Of a DNA stretch of 35,933 nucleotides, positions 16,373 to 25,700 are shown one piece after another. Within the stretch, counting starts at the first letter, position 1, and the number at the start of each line of letters is the position of its first letter. The notes below the pieces were generated by a model, which saw nothing but the letters and a program-made list of their open reading frames with translations, did not search any database and had not been told where the DNA came from. A program made the position numbers and the translations under genes. Location: positions 1-35,933 of the forward strand of contig JALHRJ010000045.1 of the NCBI GenBank assembly GCA_022841475.1, given 5' to 3'. This DNA is from Cyclobacteriaceae bacterium (GTDB lineage: Bacteria; Bacteroidota; Bacteroidia; Cytophagales; Cyclobacteriaceae).

Positions 16373-17617
16373 ATGAGTGAAAAACCAAAAGAGATAGGCT
16401 TGTGGACCACCACTTCGTTGGTAATCGGCAATATGATTGCCTCAGGCTTATTCATGCTGCCGGCTACGCTGGCTATTTATGGAGGCATCAGTTTGGTGGG
16501 CTGGCTCATTTCAGGAGCAGGTGCGTTGTGCCTGGCACTAGTATATAGTTGGTTGAGTAAATTACAACCATCCGCTACAGGTGGACCGTATGCTTACACG
16601 CGTGAAGGCATGGGTACCTTTCCAGCCTTTCTGGTGGCATGGGGTTACTGGATTTCTTGCTGGTGTACCAATGCTGCTATCGCAGTTGCTTTTGTCAGTT
16701 ATCTATCTGCATTCATACCTGCCTTGGGTAATAACCCGATGCTTGCCGTAGTTACGGGATTATCAGCTATCTGGTTCTTAACATGGATCAATACGAAAGG
16801 AATCCGCGAAGCAGGAATCGTTCAGGTTATTACTACGGTGTTGAAACTAGCACCTCTATTGGTGATCACCATCGGTGGATTATTCTACTTGAATACGGAT
16901 CACTTTATTCCGTTTAATATAAGTACTCAATCAAATCTTTCAGCGATCACCAGCACTACTACGCTTACTTTATTTGCATTTCTCGGGTTGGAGTCTGCCA
17001 CTATTCCATCGGGAAATGTAAAGAATGCAGAGCGAACGGTTTCCAGGGCAACCATGATCGGAACGTTACTCACTACTTTTATCTATATCGCAGGTACGGT
17101 AGCCGTGATGGGTCTTATTCCACCTTCCATACTTCATGATTCGCAGGCCCCTTTTGCCGATGCTGCGGCTTCCATCTGGGGCGAAGAAGCTCGCTATCTA
17201 GTAGCAGGTGGTGCCGTGATCTCAACCTTTGGAGCCCTCAATGGTTGGATTCTGATACAAGGACAGATGCCGATGGCAGCCGCGCGCGATCATCTGTTTC
17301 CTCGCCTATTCGCGAGAGAAAACAAAAATGGAACACCCGCTTTTGGTATTGTGATTTCGAGTTTGTTGATCTCCGTGTTGATGAGTATGAATTTTAGTAG
17401 AAATCTGGCAGACACCTTTACGTTTATGGTGTTATTGACTACGCTCACAGTACTGGTGCCATATTTATTTTCGATCATTTCTTTTGTAATGATAGCAAGC
17501 AAACAGCAAGCATTAAGTGGGTTCAAATTACTGATTACAGTTATTGCATTTCTATATCTATGTGGGCGATTATTGGCGCTGGCGAAGAAACTGTCTATTG
17601 GGGATTTGTTTTATTGA
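16373..17617 (+). CDS. APC-superfamily amino-acid permease, frameshifted near the 3' end
   Basis: As read, a 414-residue permease with about eleven membrane helices. TM1 has the APC signature GNMIASGLFMLPATLA, TM2 contains GALCLALVYSWLSKLQPSATGGPYAY, and TM6 has LTLFAFLGLESATIPSGNV. It resembles the amino-acid exchangers of the AdiC/arginine-agmatine and YjeH kinds. The last 20 residues after AFLY (LCGRLLALAKKLSIGDLFY) do not look like a permease. The other frame from 17557 gives SMWAIIGAGEETVYWGFVLL and more, a normal final helix, ending at 17673. One missing base near 17557 explains this. The repaired protein would be about 433 residues and overlap the next gene by ATGA. The substrate is unknown; the next gene suggests arginine-type compounds. 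Confidence 0.85.
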   Translation: MSEKPKEIGLWTTTSLVIGNMIASGLFMLPATLAIYGGISLVGWLISGAGALCLALVYSWLSKLQPSATGGPYAYTREGMGTFPAFLVAWGYWISCWCTNAAIAVAFVSYLSAFIPALGNNPMLAVVTGLSAIWFLTWINTKGIREAGIVQVITTVLKLAPLLVITIGGLFYLNTDHFIPFNISTQSNLSAITSTTTLTLFAFLGLESATIPSGNVKNAERTVSRATMIGTLLTTFIYIAGTVAVMGLIPPSILHDSQAPFADAAASIWGEEARYLVAGGAVISTFGALNGWILIQGQMPMAAARDHLFPRLFARENKNGTPAFGIVISSLLISVLMSMNFSRNLADTFTFMVLLTTLTVLVPYLFSIISFVMIASKQQALSGFKLLITVIAFLYLCGRLLALAKKLSIGDLFY

Positions 17618-17673
17618 TGGCTGGATTACCTTTCTATGCCTATATTCAAATCAAAAGAAATTCATCACTATGA
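17552..17673 (+). other. Frameshifted authentic 3' end of the APC permease
   Basis: Read in the -1 frame from T17557, this stretch encodes SMWAIIGAGEETVYWGFVLL, then a second hydrophobic run (MAGLPFYAYIQIKRN) and stops with TGA at 17671-17673. That is a typical APC C-terminal helix. Its TGA overlaps the ATG at 17670 as ATGA, an intact translational coupling. No slippery heptamer is present at the junction, so a real or sequencing one-base deletion is more likely than programmed frameshifting. Confidence 0.85.
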
Positions 17674-18548
17674 GGACAACTTGCCAATCTGAATATGGGA
17701 AACTAAAAACTGTTTTCATTAAAAGACCAAAGGAAGCATTTGTAGATGCGAACCAGATTGCATCCCAATGGAAGGAGTTAAATTTTCTTTCAAAGCCTGA
17801 TTTCAGCAAAGCAGAAAAGGAATACCTGGAGTTTGAAAAGATAATCAACCAACATGGTGCAACAACGCTCAGCTTGCCGCATGATTCATCAGTCTCGATG
17901 GATTCAATCTATTGTCGTGATGCCTCCATTGCTACTGATTATGGTATGATAATTTGTAACATGGGTAAACCTGCACGTAAAAACGAACCGGCTGCAGAAA
18001 GGAGAGCATTTGAAAATGATAAGATAAAAATTTTAGGTGAGATCACACATCCAGGTACCTTGGAAGGTGGTGATGTGGCCTGGGTAGATGAACACACATT
18101 GGCAGTCGGACATACATATCGAACCAATTGGGAGGGCATCCGTCAACTAAAACATTTGGTCGAACCTCATGGAATAAATGTATGGGTGGCAGAGATGCCT
18201 CACTACAAAGGTCCTGCTGATGTATTTCATTTAATGTCGGTGCTTAGTCCGGTTGATAAGAATCTGGCTGTGGTATATTCTCCACTTATGCCCATCTCAT
18301 TCAGAAATGGTTTACTAGATCATGGATTCTCATTTGTTGAAGTTCCTGATTCTGAATGGGATTCGATGGGTTGTAATGTGTTGGCGATCGCTCCACGAGA
18401 AGTAGTAATGGTGAAAGGGAATCCAACTACAAAACAAAGACTCATTGATTGGGGTTGTATGGTGCATGAATATGAAGGGGAGGAGATAAGTGTAAAGGGT
18501 GGCGGTGGTCCAACCTGTTTAACAAGACCCATAGAACGTTATAGTTAG
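17670..18548 (+). CDS. Arginine deiminase / dimethylarginine dimethylaminohydrolase-fold enzyme
   Basis: A 292-residue member of the amidinotransferase superfamily, hydrolysing guanidino groups such as those of arginine or methylarginines. Visible catalytic features are YCRDAS with Arg83-Asp84, LEGGDV (131-136, Glu132 and Asp135), His187 in VFHLMSVL, and the nucleophile Cys283 in GGGGPTCLTRPI. The length is close to DDAH (about 255-285) and shorter than arginine deiminase (about 410). The frame is open back to 17544, but those 42 extra residues overlap the real 3' end of the permease. The ATG at 17670 forms an ATGA overlap with the repaired permease frame and starts the usual RTTCQSEYGKLKTVFIKRP. 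Substrate is uncertain; pairing with an amino-acid permease fits guanidino-compound use. Confidence 0.88.
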   Translation: MRTTCQSEYGKLKTVFIKRPKEAFVDANQIASQWKELNFLSKPDFSKAEKEYLEFEKIINQHGATTLSLPHDSSVSMDSIYCRDASIATDYGMIICNMGKPARKNEPAAERRAFENDKIKILGEITHPGTLEGGDVAWVDEHTLAVGHTYRTNWEGIRQLKHLVEPHGINVWVAEMPHYKGPADVFHLMSVLSPVDKNLAVVYSPLMPISFRNGLLDHGFSFVEVPDSEWDSMGCNVLAIAPREVVMVKGNPTTKQRLIDWGCMVHEYEGEEISVKGGGGPTCLTRPIERYS

Positions 18549-18555
18549 AACTTGA

Positions 18556-18617
18556 ATGATGAATTTCGAAATACGAATTACGATTTGCTTTTTGATTCTT
18601 GAGCTTTAAATTTCGAT
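18556..18617. repeat. AT-rich TTTCGAAATACGAATTACGA-like repeat (possible dispersed element)
   Basis: The spacer before the desaturase gene contains ATTTCGAAAT (palindrome) followed by ACGAATTACGATT and a later AAATTTCGAT. This kind of string looks like the short intergenic repeats seen in Cytophagales genomes. There is only one copy in the window, so its status as a repeat rests on general resemblance. Confidence 0.3.
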
Positions 18618-18623
18618 ACAATT

Positions 18624-19442
18624 ATGGATTCCTTTTTACATTTTTTTGAAGTGATGCCCTTCTGGCAACGTGGCGCCTGGGTATTGTCATGTTTAACTTT
18701 TTTCTGGTTGCTGGAAGGAGGCATTCCATTGGTTTTGTTCAGCTACAAAAAATGGAAACATGCCGGAGTTAATTTTGCGTTTCTCGGTTCCACGTTAATA
18801 ATCAATACACTTTTTGGAATTGCTACACTTGGAGTGTTTCGTTGGATTGATATCAATCAATTCGGAATCTTAAACTTATTTGAGATGCCGCTCTGGGTAG
18901 GTTTTGTGTTGAGCATGCTCGTGTTTGATTTGGTGGCTCAATACATGGCGCACTACATGCTGCACCGGGTAAAGTGGTTGTGGAGGTTTCATATGGTTCA
19001 CCATGCCGATACGCATGTTGATGCCACCACGGGCCCGCGTTTACATCCCGGTGATTTTATTTTGCGTGAGATATTGTCGCTGCTGGTTGTGGTGATCATG
19101 GGGGCTCCATTGGCTTATTACTTATTTTATCGTTTTAGTACAATTTTTTTTACCTATTTCTCGCACGCCAATATTTCACTTCCTGCGTGGCTGGACAAGA
19201 CACTCAGTTACATTATCGTTACACCAAACGTCCATAAATTTCATCATCATTATGAACGACCCTGGACGGATACCAACTTTGGAAATATTTTTTCCGTGTG
19301 GGATCGTCTGTTTGGTACCTTTGTTTATGATGATCCAAAAAAAATTCAGTACGGATTAGATGTGTTGGATAATAAAAGGGATGAAGATATTGGTTACCAA
19401 TTTAAGTTGCCATTTGATAAATCAATAAAGACAGATTATTAA
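18624..19442 (+). CDS. Sterol desaturase / fatty-acid hydroxylase family membrane protein
   Basis: A 272-residue integral membrane di-iron enzyme of the fatty-acid hydroxylase superfamily. It has about four hydrophobic segments and the three histidine motifs in order: HYMLH (110-114), HMVHH (123-127) and HKFHHH (204-209), with His141 and His181 as further conserved positions. These bind the two irons that activate O2 to hydroxylate or desaturate a lipid. The substrate cannot be told from the sequence; carotenoid, sphingolipid and sterol-type lipids are all used in this family. It stands alone, 75 bp after the deiminase-like gene and before the secreted-protein pair. Confidence 0.92.
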   Translation: MDSFLHFFEVMPFWQRGAWVLSCLTFFWLLEGGIPLVLFSYKKWKHAGVNFAFLGSTLIINTLFGIATLGVFRWIDINQFGILNLFEMPLWVGFVLSMLVFDLVAQYMAHYMLHRVKWLWRFHMVHHADTHVDATTGPRLHPGDFILREILSLLVVVIMGAPLAYYLFYRFSTIFFTYFSHANISLPAWLDKTLSYIIVTPNVHKFHHHYERPWTDTNFGNIFSVWDRLFGTFVYDDPKKIQYGLDVLDNKRDEDIGYQFKLPFDKSIKTDY

Positions 19443-19495
19443 TTGTTCGGTCGTTAAAATTAATGATGTATTAAAATGAAACGCTGTGATTTTAT

Positions 19496-19520
19496 TATCT
19501 TTGAACGTTAACCGTTCAAA
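19496..19520 (+). promoter_or_regulatory. Candidate promoter -7 box overlapped by a dyad, upstream of first giant secreted protein
   Basis: TATCTTTG (19496-19503) matches TAnnTTTG exactly. It overlaps the exact inverted repeat TTTGAACG (19500-19507) - TTAAC - CGTTCAAA (19513-19520), centred close to the expected start of transcription. The ATG is at 19527. A -33 element is not obvious. The dyad could be an operator. Confidence 0.45.
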
Positions 19521-19526
19521 TTATAA

Positions 19527-22500
19527 ATGAACTTCACCAGGAGTTATTTTTTCTCTTTTCTCATTTTTGTTTTTTTGTATTTGCTGCAACCTATTCAAGC
19601 GTTTTCTCAGGCCAGCGTTGTAACGGGATCTGTAGCTACTTCCAAGACATCTTATACGGTTGGTGAGGGTAATAATCGTTTGATTGTTGTAGCCGTTACT
19701 GGAGAAGGTGCTGCGATAGGAGCGATTACAGATATTAGCTGGGGTGGTCTGTCGCTTACACAGGCCGTAACGCAAGTCAGTGGCGGTACGCAACGAACTG
19801 CTATCTGGTATCTGAACGAGGCTGGTATTTCGTCAGCCCGCGGCAGTTGCAATTATAATTTTGTTGTAACGTGGTCTTCGGCTCCTACCAATGAAGTATT
19901 TGTAGCCATGACCCTTAAAGATGTGGATCAATCAGCTATTGTTGCCAATTCAAACAGTGCTGAATCTGCAAGTGCGACAACACTTGCTACCGGAAATATC
20001 GCTGTTGGTATCAATGATATTGTAGTTTATGCCTCTTCCTCAACCAGCGACCGAACGCATACACCACCGGGCACCTATACTGAGCAATCCGATCAAACTA
20101 TTGGAGGTGTTGGCGGCACCAGCATGGCTACCGCAATCAGGGCTATTACGGTGGCCGGCAATGAAAACCCAACGGCAACATGGGCTGCTGGAAACTCGCA
20201 ACTGATTAATGCGGGAGTAGGATTTAATGGAGTTACAGCTACTTCGGTTCGAACATTTTATTCGTTAGCTACCGGAGCGTGGGATTCCAATACATCGTGG
20301 TCGTTTAGTGCGGATGGTTCTAGCGGAGCTGTGCCGGCAGGAGTGTGGCCACGAAGAACGGATAATGTTGTTATAAGAACAGGTCACGATATCACGATTA
20401 ATGCAACGGATGATAATAAGAATTGTGGCCTTTCTCCCGATGGATTGGCGCTCGGCAACGTAGGGCCCTTCATCTCTTCCAATGTTGCTATGTTTTATCA
20501 AACCGGTGATATCACGATAAGTGGCACCCTAACTGTTACAGGTATCGAAATGATGGTAGGTGGCTATACGCGTGTGCTTGCAGCCGGAGCATTTAACCTC
20601 TCTTCTTATCTTGTCAATGTTGGCTTTCTGGAAGCAGATGCAACATCAACACTAAGTACCTTAGATGATTTTGTGATTTCAGGAGGCAGTACAACGATTA
20701 TCAACACAAATTCTACTTCTGCGGATGACATAATTATAGATCATACAAATGCAACTTTATGTGGTACCGGCACGGCAACTTTACAAAATGGTTCTGGCAG
20801 TGTAATTACCTATACAAATTCAGCCACGGTAGCACAGATTTGTACAAGTTTCGCAATCAATTGCGTGGGTGCCGGTTGCAGTGGCTTTCCTGTGGTGGGA
20901 ACAAATCCTGCGATTTTAGGTAACTCTGGTCCGGGCGGTGTTGGCAGTAGTTCTGGAACATCCGCTTTAAAACTATGGTTTAGGACGGATAATGGATTAA
21001 GCGTAACCGGATCGTTAATAGACATCTGGGCCAATTCCGCTGGCGTTTCTGGATTAGACTTAAGTGAAAGTGGAGGACAAAGACCGACTCTGGTACCAAA
21101 TGCATTGAACGGTTTTAGTGAAGTTAGCTTTAATGGTACCAACCGATTGAGAACCGGGTTAAATCTGACGACCTCAAATTTTGTTGTTGATCGAGCATCC
21201 TCGTTTGTCGTTAATCGTGCTGATAATACCACACAAACGAGTTCAGTTTATCTAACAGATCCCTTGGCGGGCAATCGGTTCTCAAATCATATCCCCTGGG
21301 CCGGAACAGTCTATTATGATATTGGAAACTGTTGTGGAAATGACGCCCGATTGGATGTAGGTGGACTAACAGGTTTGACTGGGTACTCACTTTGGACATA
21401 TGATGCAACTCCTGCAACGGGAAAGCAATTATATAGAAACGGTTCCCTGCTTCTTAATAGGGCAAATACAACTAGTTATACCAGTCATGCTACACAACGG
21501 TTTAATGTTGGTGGCAATACAACTGGTTCAAACGGATTTCAGGGAGATATAACCGAAATAATAATTTTCATTTCAAAGGTTAATACAGCTCAACGAATTA
21601 TCATTGACAATTATCTTGCTGCTAAATTTGGATTGAGTCTCTCATCCAATGATATCTATACGATGGACAACTCAGGTAACGGTAATTTTGATTTTAACGT
21701 AGCTGGTATTGGCCAAGCTGGTGATGGATCAAATCATAAAGATGCAAAAGGCAGCGGGGTGGTGCGTATGTGGAACCCGAATAACTTGGCTAATGGAGAA
21801 TTTCTGATCTGGGGTCACAACAATTTGAATTTTTCAGGAGGAAGCACAGACGTTGATGGTGTAGTCATTCAGGAAAGAATAACCCGCGTATGGCGTGTGA
21901 GTGAAGTTGGCGATGTAGGCACCGTTTCATTATCGGTTGACCTGAGTGGTGCGTTAGGAACCGCCATTGGAAGTAACTTAAGACTTTTAATTGATCGGGA
22001 TGGTGATGGCTTTGCGGATAACGATGTGACCCCCATTGCAGGTTCTTTTTCAGGCACCGTTGTTACCTTTTCGGGAATCAACTTACAGAATGGAGATCGC
22101 TTTACCATCGGCAATACAGATTTAACAAATCCTTTGCCCATTGAATTGATATCATTTACTGCGACTACCCAAAAGTCAGAAGTTAAATTGCAATGGAGCA
22201 CGGCATCAGAACTAAACAATGATTACTTCACGATCCAACGATCCAGAGATGCAGAGAGTTGGGAAGATGTGGTTGATGTTAAAGGCGCTGGTGACAGTCA
22301 GGTACGTCTTGATTATGAAACAATTGATGGCTTACCTTACGTAGGAATTTCTTATTACCGACTGAAGCAAACGGATTTTGATAAACACTATAGCTATTCA
22401 GGCGTAAGGCGAGTTGAGATTACGCAGGCCTATCAATTAAAGGTATCTCCAAATCCATCATCCGGCACATTCAGGATTTCAACGGGTTTTGAGATTCAAT

Positions 22501-22667
22501 CCGAAAATGTGCAACTCATGAACATGGTGGGTCAGATGATTCCTGTTAAGCTGGAAGCCGATGGCAATTCGGTTATCGTGGAATCAAAATCCCTTTCTCC
22601 CGGTATGTATATTCTCCGCGTAAGCAAGGGTTACTGGAAACAATCGGTGCGGGTTGTAATTCAATAA
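19527..22667 (+). CDS. Large secreted T9SS-sorted surface protein, paralog 1
   Basis: A 1046-residue protein with a signal peptide ending near QAFSQ (residue 28). Region by region: an Ala/Thr/Ser-rich beta-sandwich-like N-terminal part (about 29-240), a strand-rich part with VVIRTGHDITIN and YQTGDITISGTLTV (about 245-440), and a LamG/concanavalin-like region (about 475-700). A conserved module follows (NFDFNVAGIGQAGDGSNHKD to LANGEFLIWGHNN, about 720-860). The next domain is of the LPIELISFTATTQKSEVKLQW type common in Bacteroidota (about 870-965). It ends in a type IX secretion sorting domain: VSPNPSSGTFRIST, with GMYILRVSKGYWKQSVRVVI at the end. It is therefore exported by T9SS and displayed or released. 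Possible roles are adhesion or glycan binding. The N-terminal block is identical in DNA to that of the next gene. Confidence 0.88.
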   Translation: MNFTRSYFFSFLIFVFLYLLQPIQAFSQASVVTGSVATSKTSYTVGEGNNRLIVVAVTGEGAAIGAITDISWGGLSLTQAVTQVSGGTQRTAIWYLNEAGISSARGSCNYNFVVTWSSAPTNEVFVAMTLKDVDQSAIVANSNSAESASATTLATGNIAVGINDIVVYASSSTSDRTHTPPGTYTEQSDQTIGGVGGTSMATAIRAITVAGNENPTATWAAGNSQLINAGVGFNGVTATSVRTFYSLATGAWDSNTSWSFSADGSSGAVPAGVWPRRTDNVVIRTGHDITINATDDNKNCGLSPDGLALGNVGPFISSNVAMFYQTGDITISGTLTVTGIEMMVGGYTRVLAAGAFNLSSYLVNVGFLEADATSTLSTLDDFVISGGSTTIINTNSTSADDIIIDHTNATLCGTGTATLQNGSGSVITYTNSATVAQICTSFAINCVGAGCSGFPVVGTNPAILGNSGPGGVGSSSGTSALKLWFRTDNGLSVTGSLIDIWANSAGVSGLDLSESGGQRPTLVPNALNGFSEVSFNGTNRLRTGLNLTTSNFVVDRASSFVVNRADNTTQTSSVYLTDPLAGNRFSNHIPWAGTVYYDIGNCCGNDARLDVGGLTGLTGYSLWTYDATPATGKQLYRNGSLLLNRANTTSYTSHATQRFNVGGNTTGSNGFQGDITEIIIFISKVNTAQRIIIDNYLAAKFGLSLSSNDIYTMDNSGNGNFDFNVAGIGQAGDGSNHKDAKGSGVVRMWNPNNLANGEFLIWGHNNLNFSGGSTDVDGVVIQERITRVWRVSEVGDVGTVSLSVDLSGALGTAIGSNLRLLIDRDGDGFADNDVTPIAGSFSGTVVTFSGINLQNGDRFTIGNTDLTNPLPIELISFTATTQKSEVKLQWSTASELNNDYFTIQRSRDAESWEDVVDVKGAGDSQVRLDYETIDGLPYVGISYYRLKQTDFDKHYSYSGVRRVEITQAYQLKVSPNPSSGTFRISTGFEIQSENVQLMNMVGQMIPVKLEADGNSVIVESKSLSPGMYILRVSKGYWKQSVRVVIQ
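19593..20839 (+). repeat. 1247-bp direct repeat, copy 1
   Basis: Compared line by line with 22793-24039 (offset exactly 3200), no difference was seen. The left edge falls inside the signal peptide codons for IQAFSQ. The right edge falls at T20840 versus A24040, after which identity drops sharply. The repeat encodes residues 23 to about 437 of paralog 1. Confidence 0.95.
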
Positions 22668-22709
22668 GCATTGCCTATTGTCGAGAAAGCAAAGCAGTTT
22701 AATTTTTGT

Positions 22710-22724
22710 TACTTTTGATGTAAC
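22710..22724 (+). promoter_or_regulatory. Candidate promoter -7 box before paralog 2
   Basis: TACTTTTG (22710-22717) matches TAnnTTTG and lies 24 bp before the ATG at 22742. It is embedded in the short dyad GTTAC (22708-22712) / GTAAC (22720-22724). No good -33 element is seen. It suggests that paralog 2 can be transcribed independently of paralog 1. Confidence 0.4.
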
Positions 22725-22741
22725 ATATTGTTTATTCAGCT

Positions 22742-25700
22742 ATGACAAAAAAGGGTTGGAGTTTAGTTGCATTTATTTCCGGATTATTATCAATTCAAGC
22801 GTTTTCTCAGGCCAGCGTTGTAACGGGATCTGTAGCTACTTCCAAGACATCTTATACGGTTGGTGAGGGTAATAATCGTTTGATTGTTGTAGCCGTTACT
22901 GGAGAAGGTGCTGCGATAGGAGCGATTACAGATATTAGCTGGGGTGGTCTGTCGCTTACACAGGCCGTAACGCAAGTCAGTGGCGGTACGCAACGAACTG
23001 CTATCTGGTATCTGAACGAGGCTGGTATTTCGTCAGCCCGCGGCAGTTGCAATTATAATTTTGTTGTAACGTGGTCTTCGGCTCCTACCAATGAAGTATT
23101 TGTAGCCATGACCCTTAAAGATGTGGATCAATCAGCTATTGTTGCCAATTCAAACAGTGCTGAATCTGCAAGTGCGACAACACTTGCTACCGGAAATATC
23201 GCTGTTGGTATCAATGATATTGTAGTTTATGCCTCTTCCTCAACCAGCGACCGAACGCATACACCACCGGGCACCTATACTGAGCAATCCGATCAAACTA
23301 TTGGAGGTGTTGGCGGCACCAGCATGGCTACCGCAATCAGGGCTATTACGGTGGCCGGCAATGAAAACCCAACGGCAACATGGGCTGCTGGAAACTCGCA
23401 ACTGATTAATGCGGGAGTAGGATTTAATGGAGTTACAGCTACTTCGGTTCGAACATTTTATTCGTTAGCTACCGGAGCGTGGGATTCCAATACATCGTGG
23501 TCGTTTAGTGCGGATGGTTCTAGCGGAGCTGTGCCGGCAGGAGTGTGGCCACGAAGAACGGATAATGTTGTTATAAGAACAGGTCACGATATCACGATTA
23601 ATGCAACGGATGATAATAAGAATTGTGGCCTTTCTCCCGATGGATTGGCGCTCGGCAACGTAGGGCCCTTCATCTCTTCCAATGTTGCTATGTTTTATCA
23701 AACCGGTGATATCACGATAAGTGGCACCCTAACTGTTACAGGTATCGAAATGATGGTAGGTGGCTATACGCGTGTGCTTGCAGCCGGAGCATTTAACCTC
23801 TCTTCTTATCTTGTCAATGTTGGCTTTCTGGAAGCAGATGCAACATCAACACTAAGTACCTTAGATGATTTTGTGATTTCAGGAGGCAGTACAACGATTA
23901 TCAACACAAATTCTACTTCTGCGGATGACATAATTATAGATCATACAAATGCAACTTTATGTGGTACCGGCACGGCAACTTTACAAAATGGTTCTGGCAG
24001 TGTAATTACCTATACAAATTCAGCCACGGTAGCACAGATATGTACAAGTTTTACAATCAATTGCACAGGAGTTGGCTGTAGTGGTTTTCCTGTAGTCGGT
24101 ACAAACGCAGCAATAAATGGTAACACAGGGCCTGCCGGGGTAGGTAATCTCACCAATAATAAACTCTGGCTGATGGCCAATCGCGGTACATTTTCAGACA
24201 ATGGTGTTACGTCAGCAGTTAATCTGGCAACGGTTCAACGTTGGAATGATCAATCCGGCAATAATAATAATGCATTACAAAACACAGCTGGCAACAGACC
24301 TATCTATAGAACCGGGCAGGACAACAATTTACCGGCACTGGAATTTACAGGTAACTTATTTATTGATGGGCCCGCTCTTGGGATACCAGGTACTGGCGGA
24401 TTCACTTATGTGATGGTATTTAAAGATACCCAAACAGGATTGGGTGGAATCAACGATGGTAATGGTCATTTTATTCTGGACCGTACGACAGCAACGAATG
24501 ACTTGATATCCCTTAAGCCGGTAACTGGAAGTTTTTATGCATTTCAAAAAAGAGATAATGGTGGTGGCGGACTTGGCGGACCGCTTTCTACAACTGCGAT
24601 AAACACGAATAGCAAGTGGATTGAGATGCTACGCAATCGAGGAACAAATTATCGTCTTTATTATAATGGAGCTCAACAAGGTTCGGTTGCAGATGCAGAC
24701 GGTAATTTAATTCCGCCAATTCCAAGAATTGGCCGTCATGCCACCACGGCCAATGGCGGTCTGCGTGGTTTTATTAATGAATTCTTTATTTATAGCAGTG
24801 TGCTAAACAACGCACAACGAATTTTGATCAACAATTATGTTTCAGCCAAATATGCACTAACGCTGGGAGTTGATGACCTGTATACAATGGATACACCAGC
24901 CAATGGGAATTTTGATTTTGATGTAGCCGGAATTGGTCAAGCCAGCGATGGCTCAAACCATAGAGATGCAAAGGGTAGTGGAGTAGTTCGTATGTGGAAT
25001 CCAAGTAATTTAACTAATGGAGAGTTTTTGATCTGGGGTCATAACAATTTAAATTTTTCTGGCGGCAACACTAATGTTGATGGGGTCGTTATTCAGGAAA
25101 GATTAACACGCGTATGGCGTGTGAGTGAAGTTGGAGATGTGGGTACTGTTTCATTATCCGTTGACCTTAGTGGAACGTTGGGAACGGCTATTGGAAGTAA
25201 CTTAAGACTCTTAATTGATCGTGATGGTGATGGCTTTGCCGATAATGATGTGACACCGGTTGCAGGTTCTTTTTCAGGAACCGTTGTTACCTTTTCAGGA
25301 ATTAACTTACAAAATGGAGATCGTTTTACCATCGGCAATACGGATTTAACCAATCCATTGCCCATTCAATTAATATCATTTAATGCGACAGTACAACAGG
25401 CCGAGGTTAAATTACAATGGAGCACAGCATCAGAACTAAACAACGATTTCTTCACCATCCAACGATCGATAGATGCCGAGAACTGGGAAGATATTATTGC
25501 TATAAAAGGAGCCGGTAACAGTCAAGTGCGAATTGATTACGAAACCATTGATGGCTTGCCTTACACAGGGATTTCTTATTATAGACTTAAGCAAACTGAT
25601 TTTGACAAACAATACAGCTATTCAGTAGTAAGGCGAGTGGAAATTACGCAAGCCTATCAATTGAAGGTGTATCCAAATCCATCTTTAGGCTCATTCAGGA

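Noticed and set aside
17552..17562. Programmed -1 ribosomal frameshift in the permease
   Set aside because: No slippery heptamer or following strong structure is visible, and permeases are not known to need this. A single-base deletion or read error is simpler.
17544..17669. 42-codon N-terminal extension of the deiminase-like protein
   Set aside because: It overlaps the true 3' end of the permease in another frame and does not resemble the start of the enzyme family.
22790..23701. Minus-strand open frames inside both copies of the 1247-bp block
   Set aside because: They are identical in the two copies only because the DNA is identical. They run antisense to well-supported secreted-protein genes and have no recognisable content.
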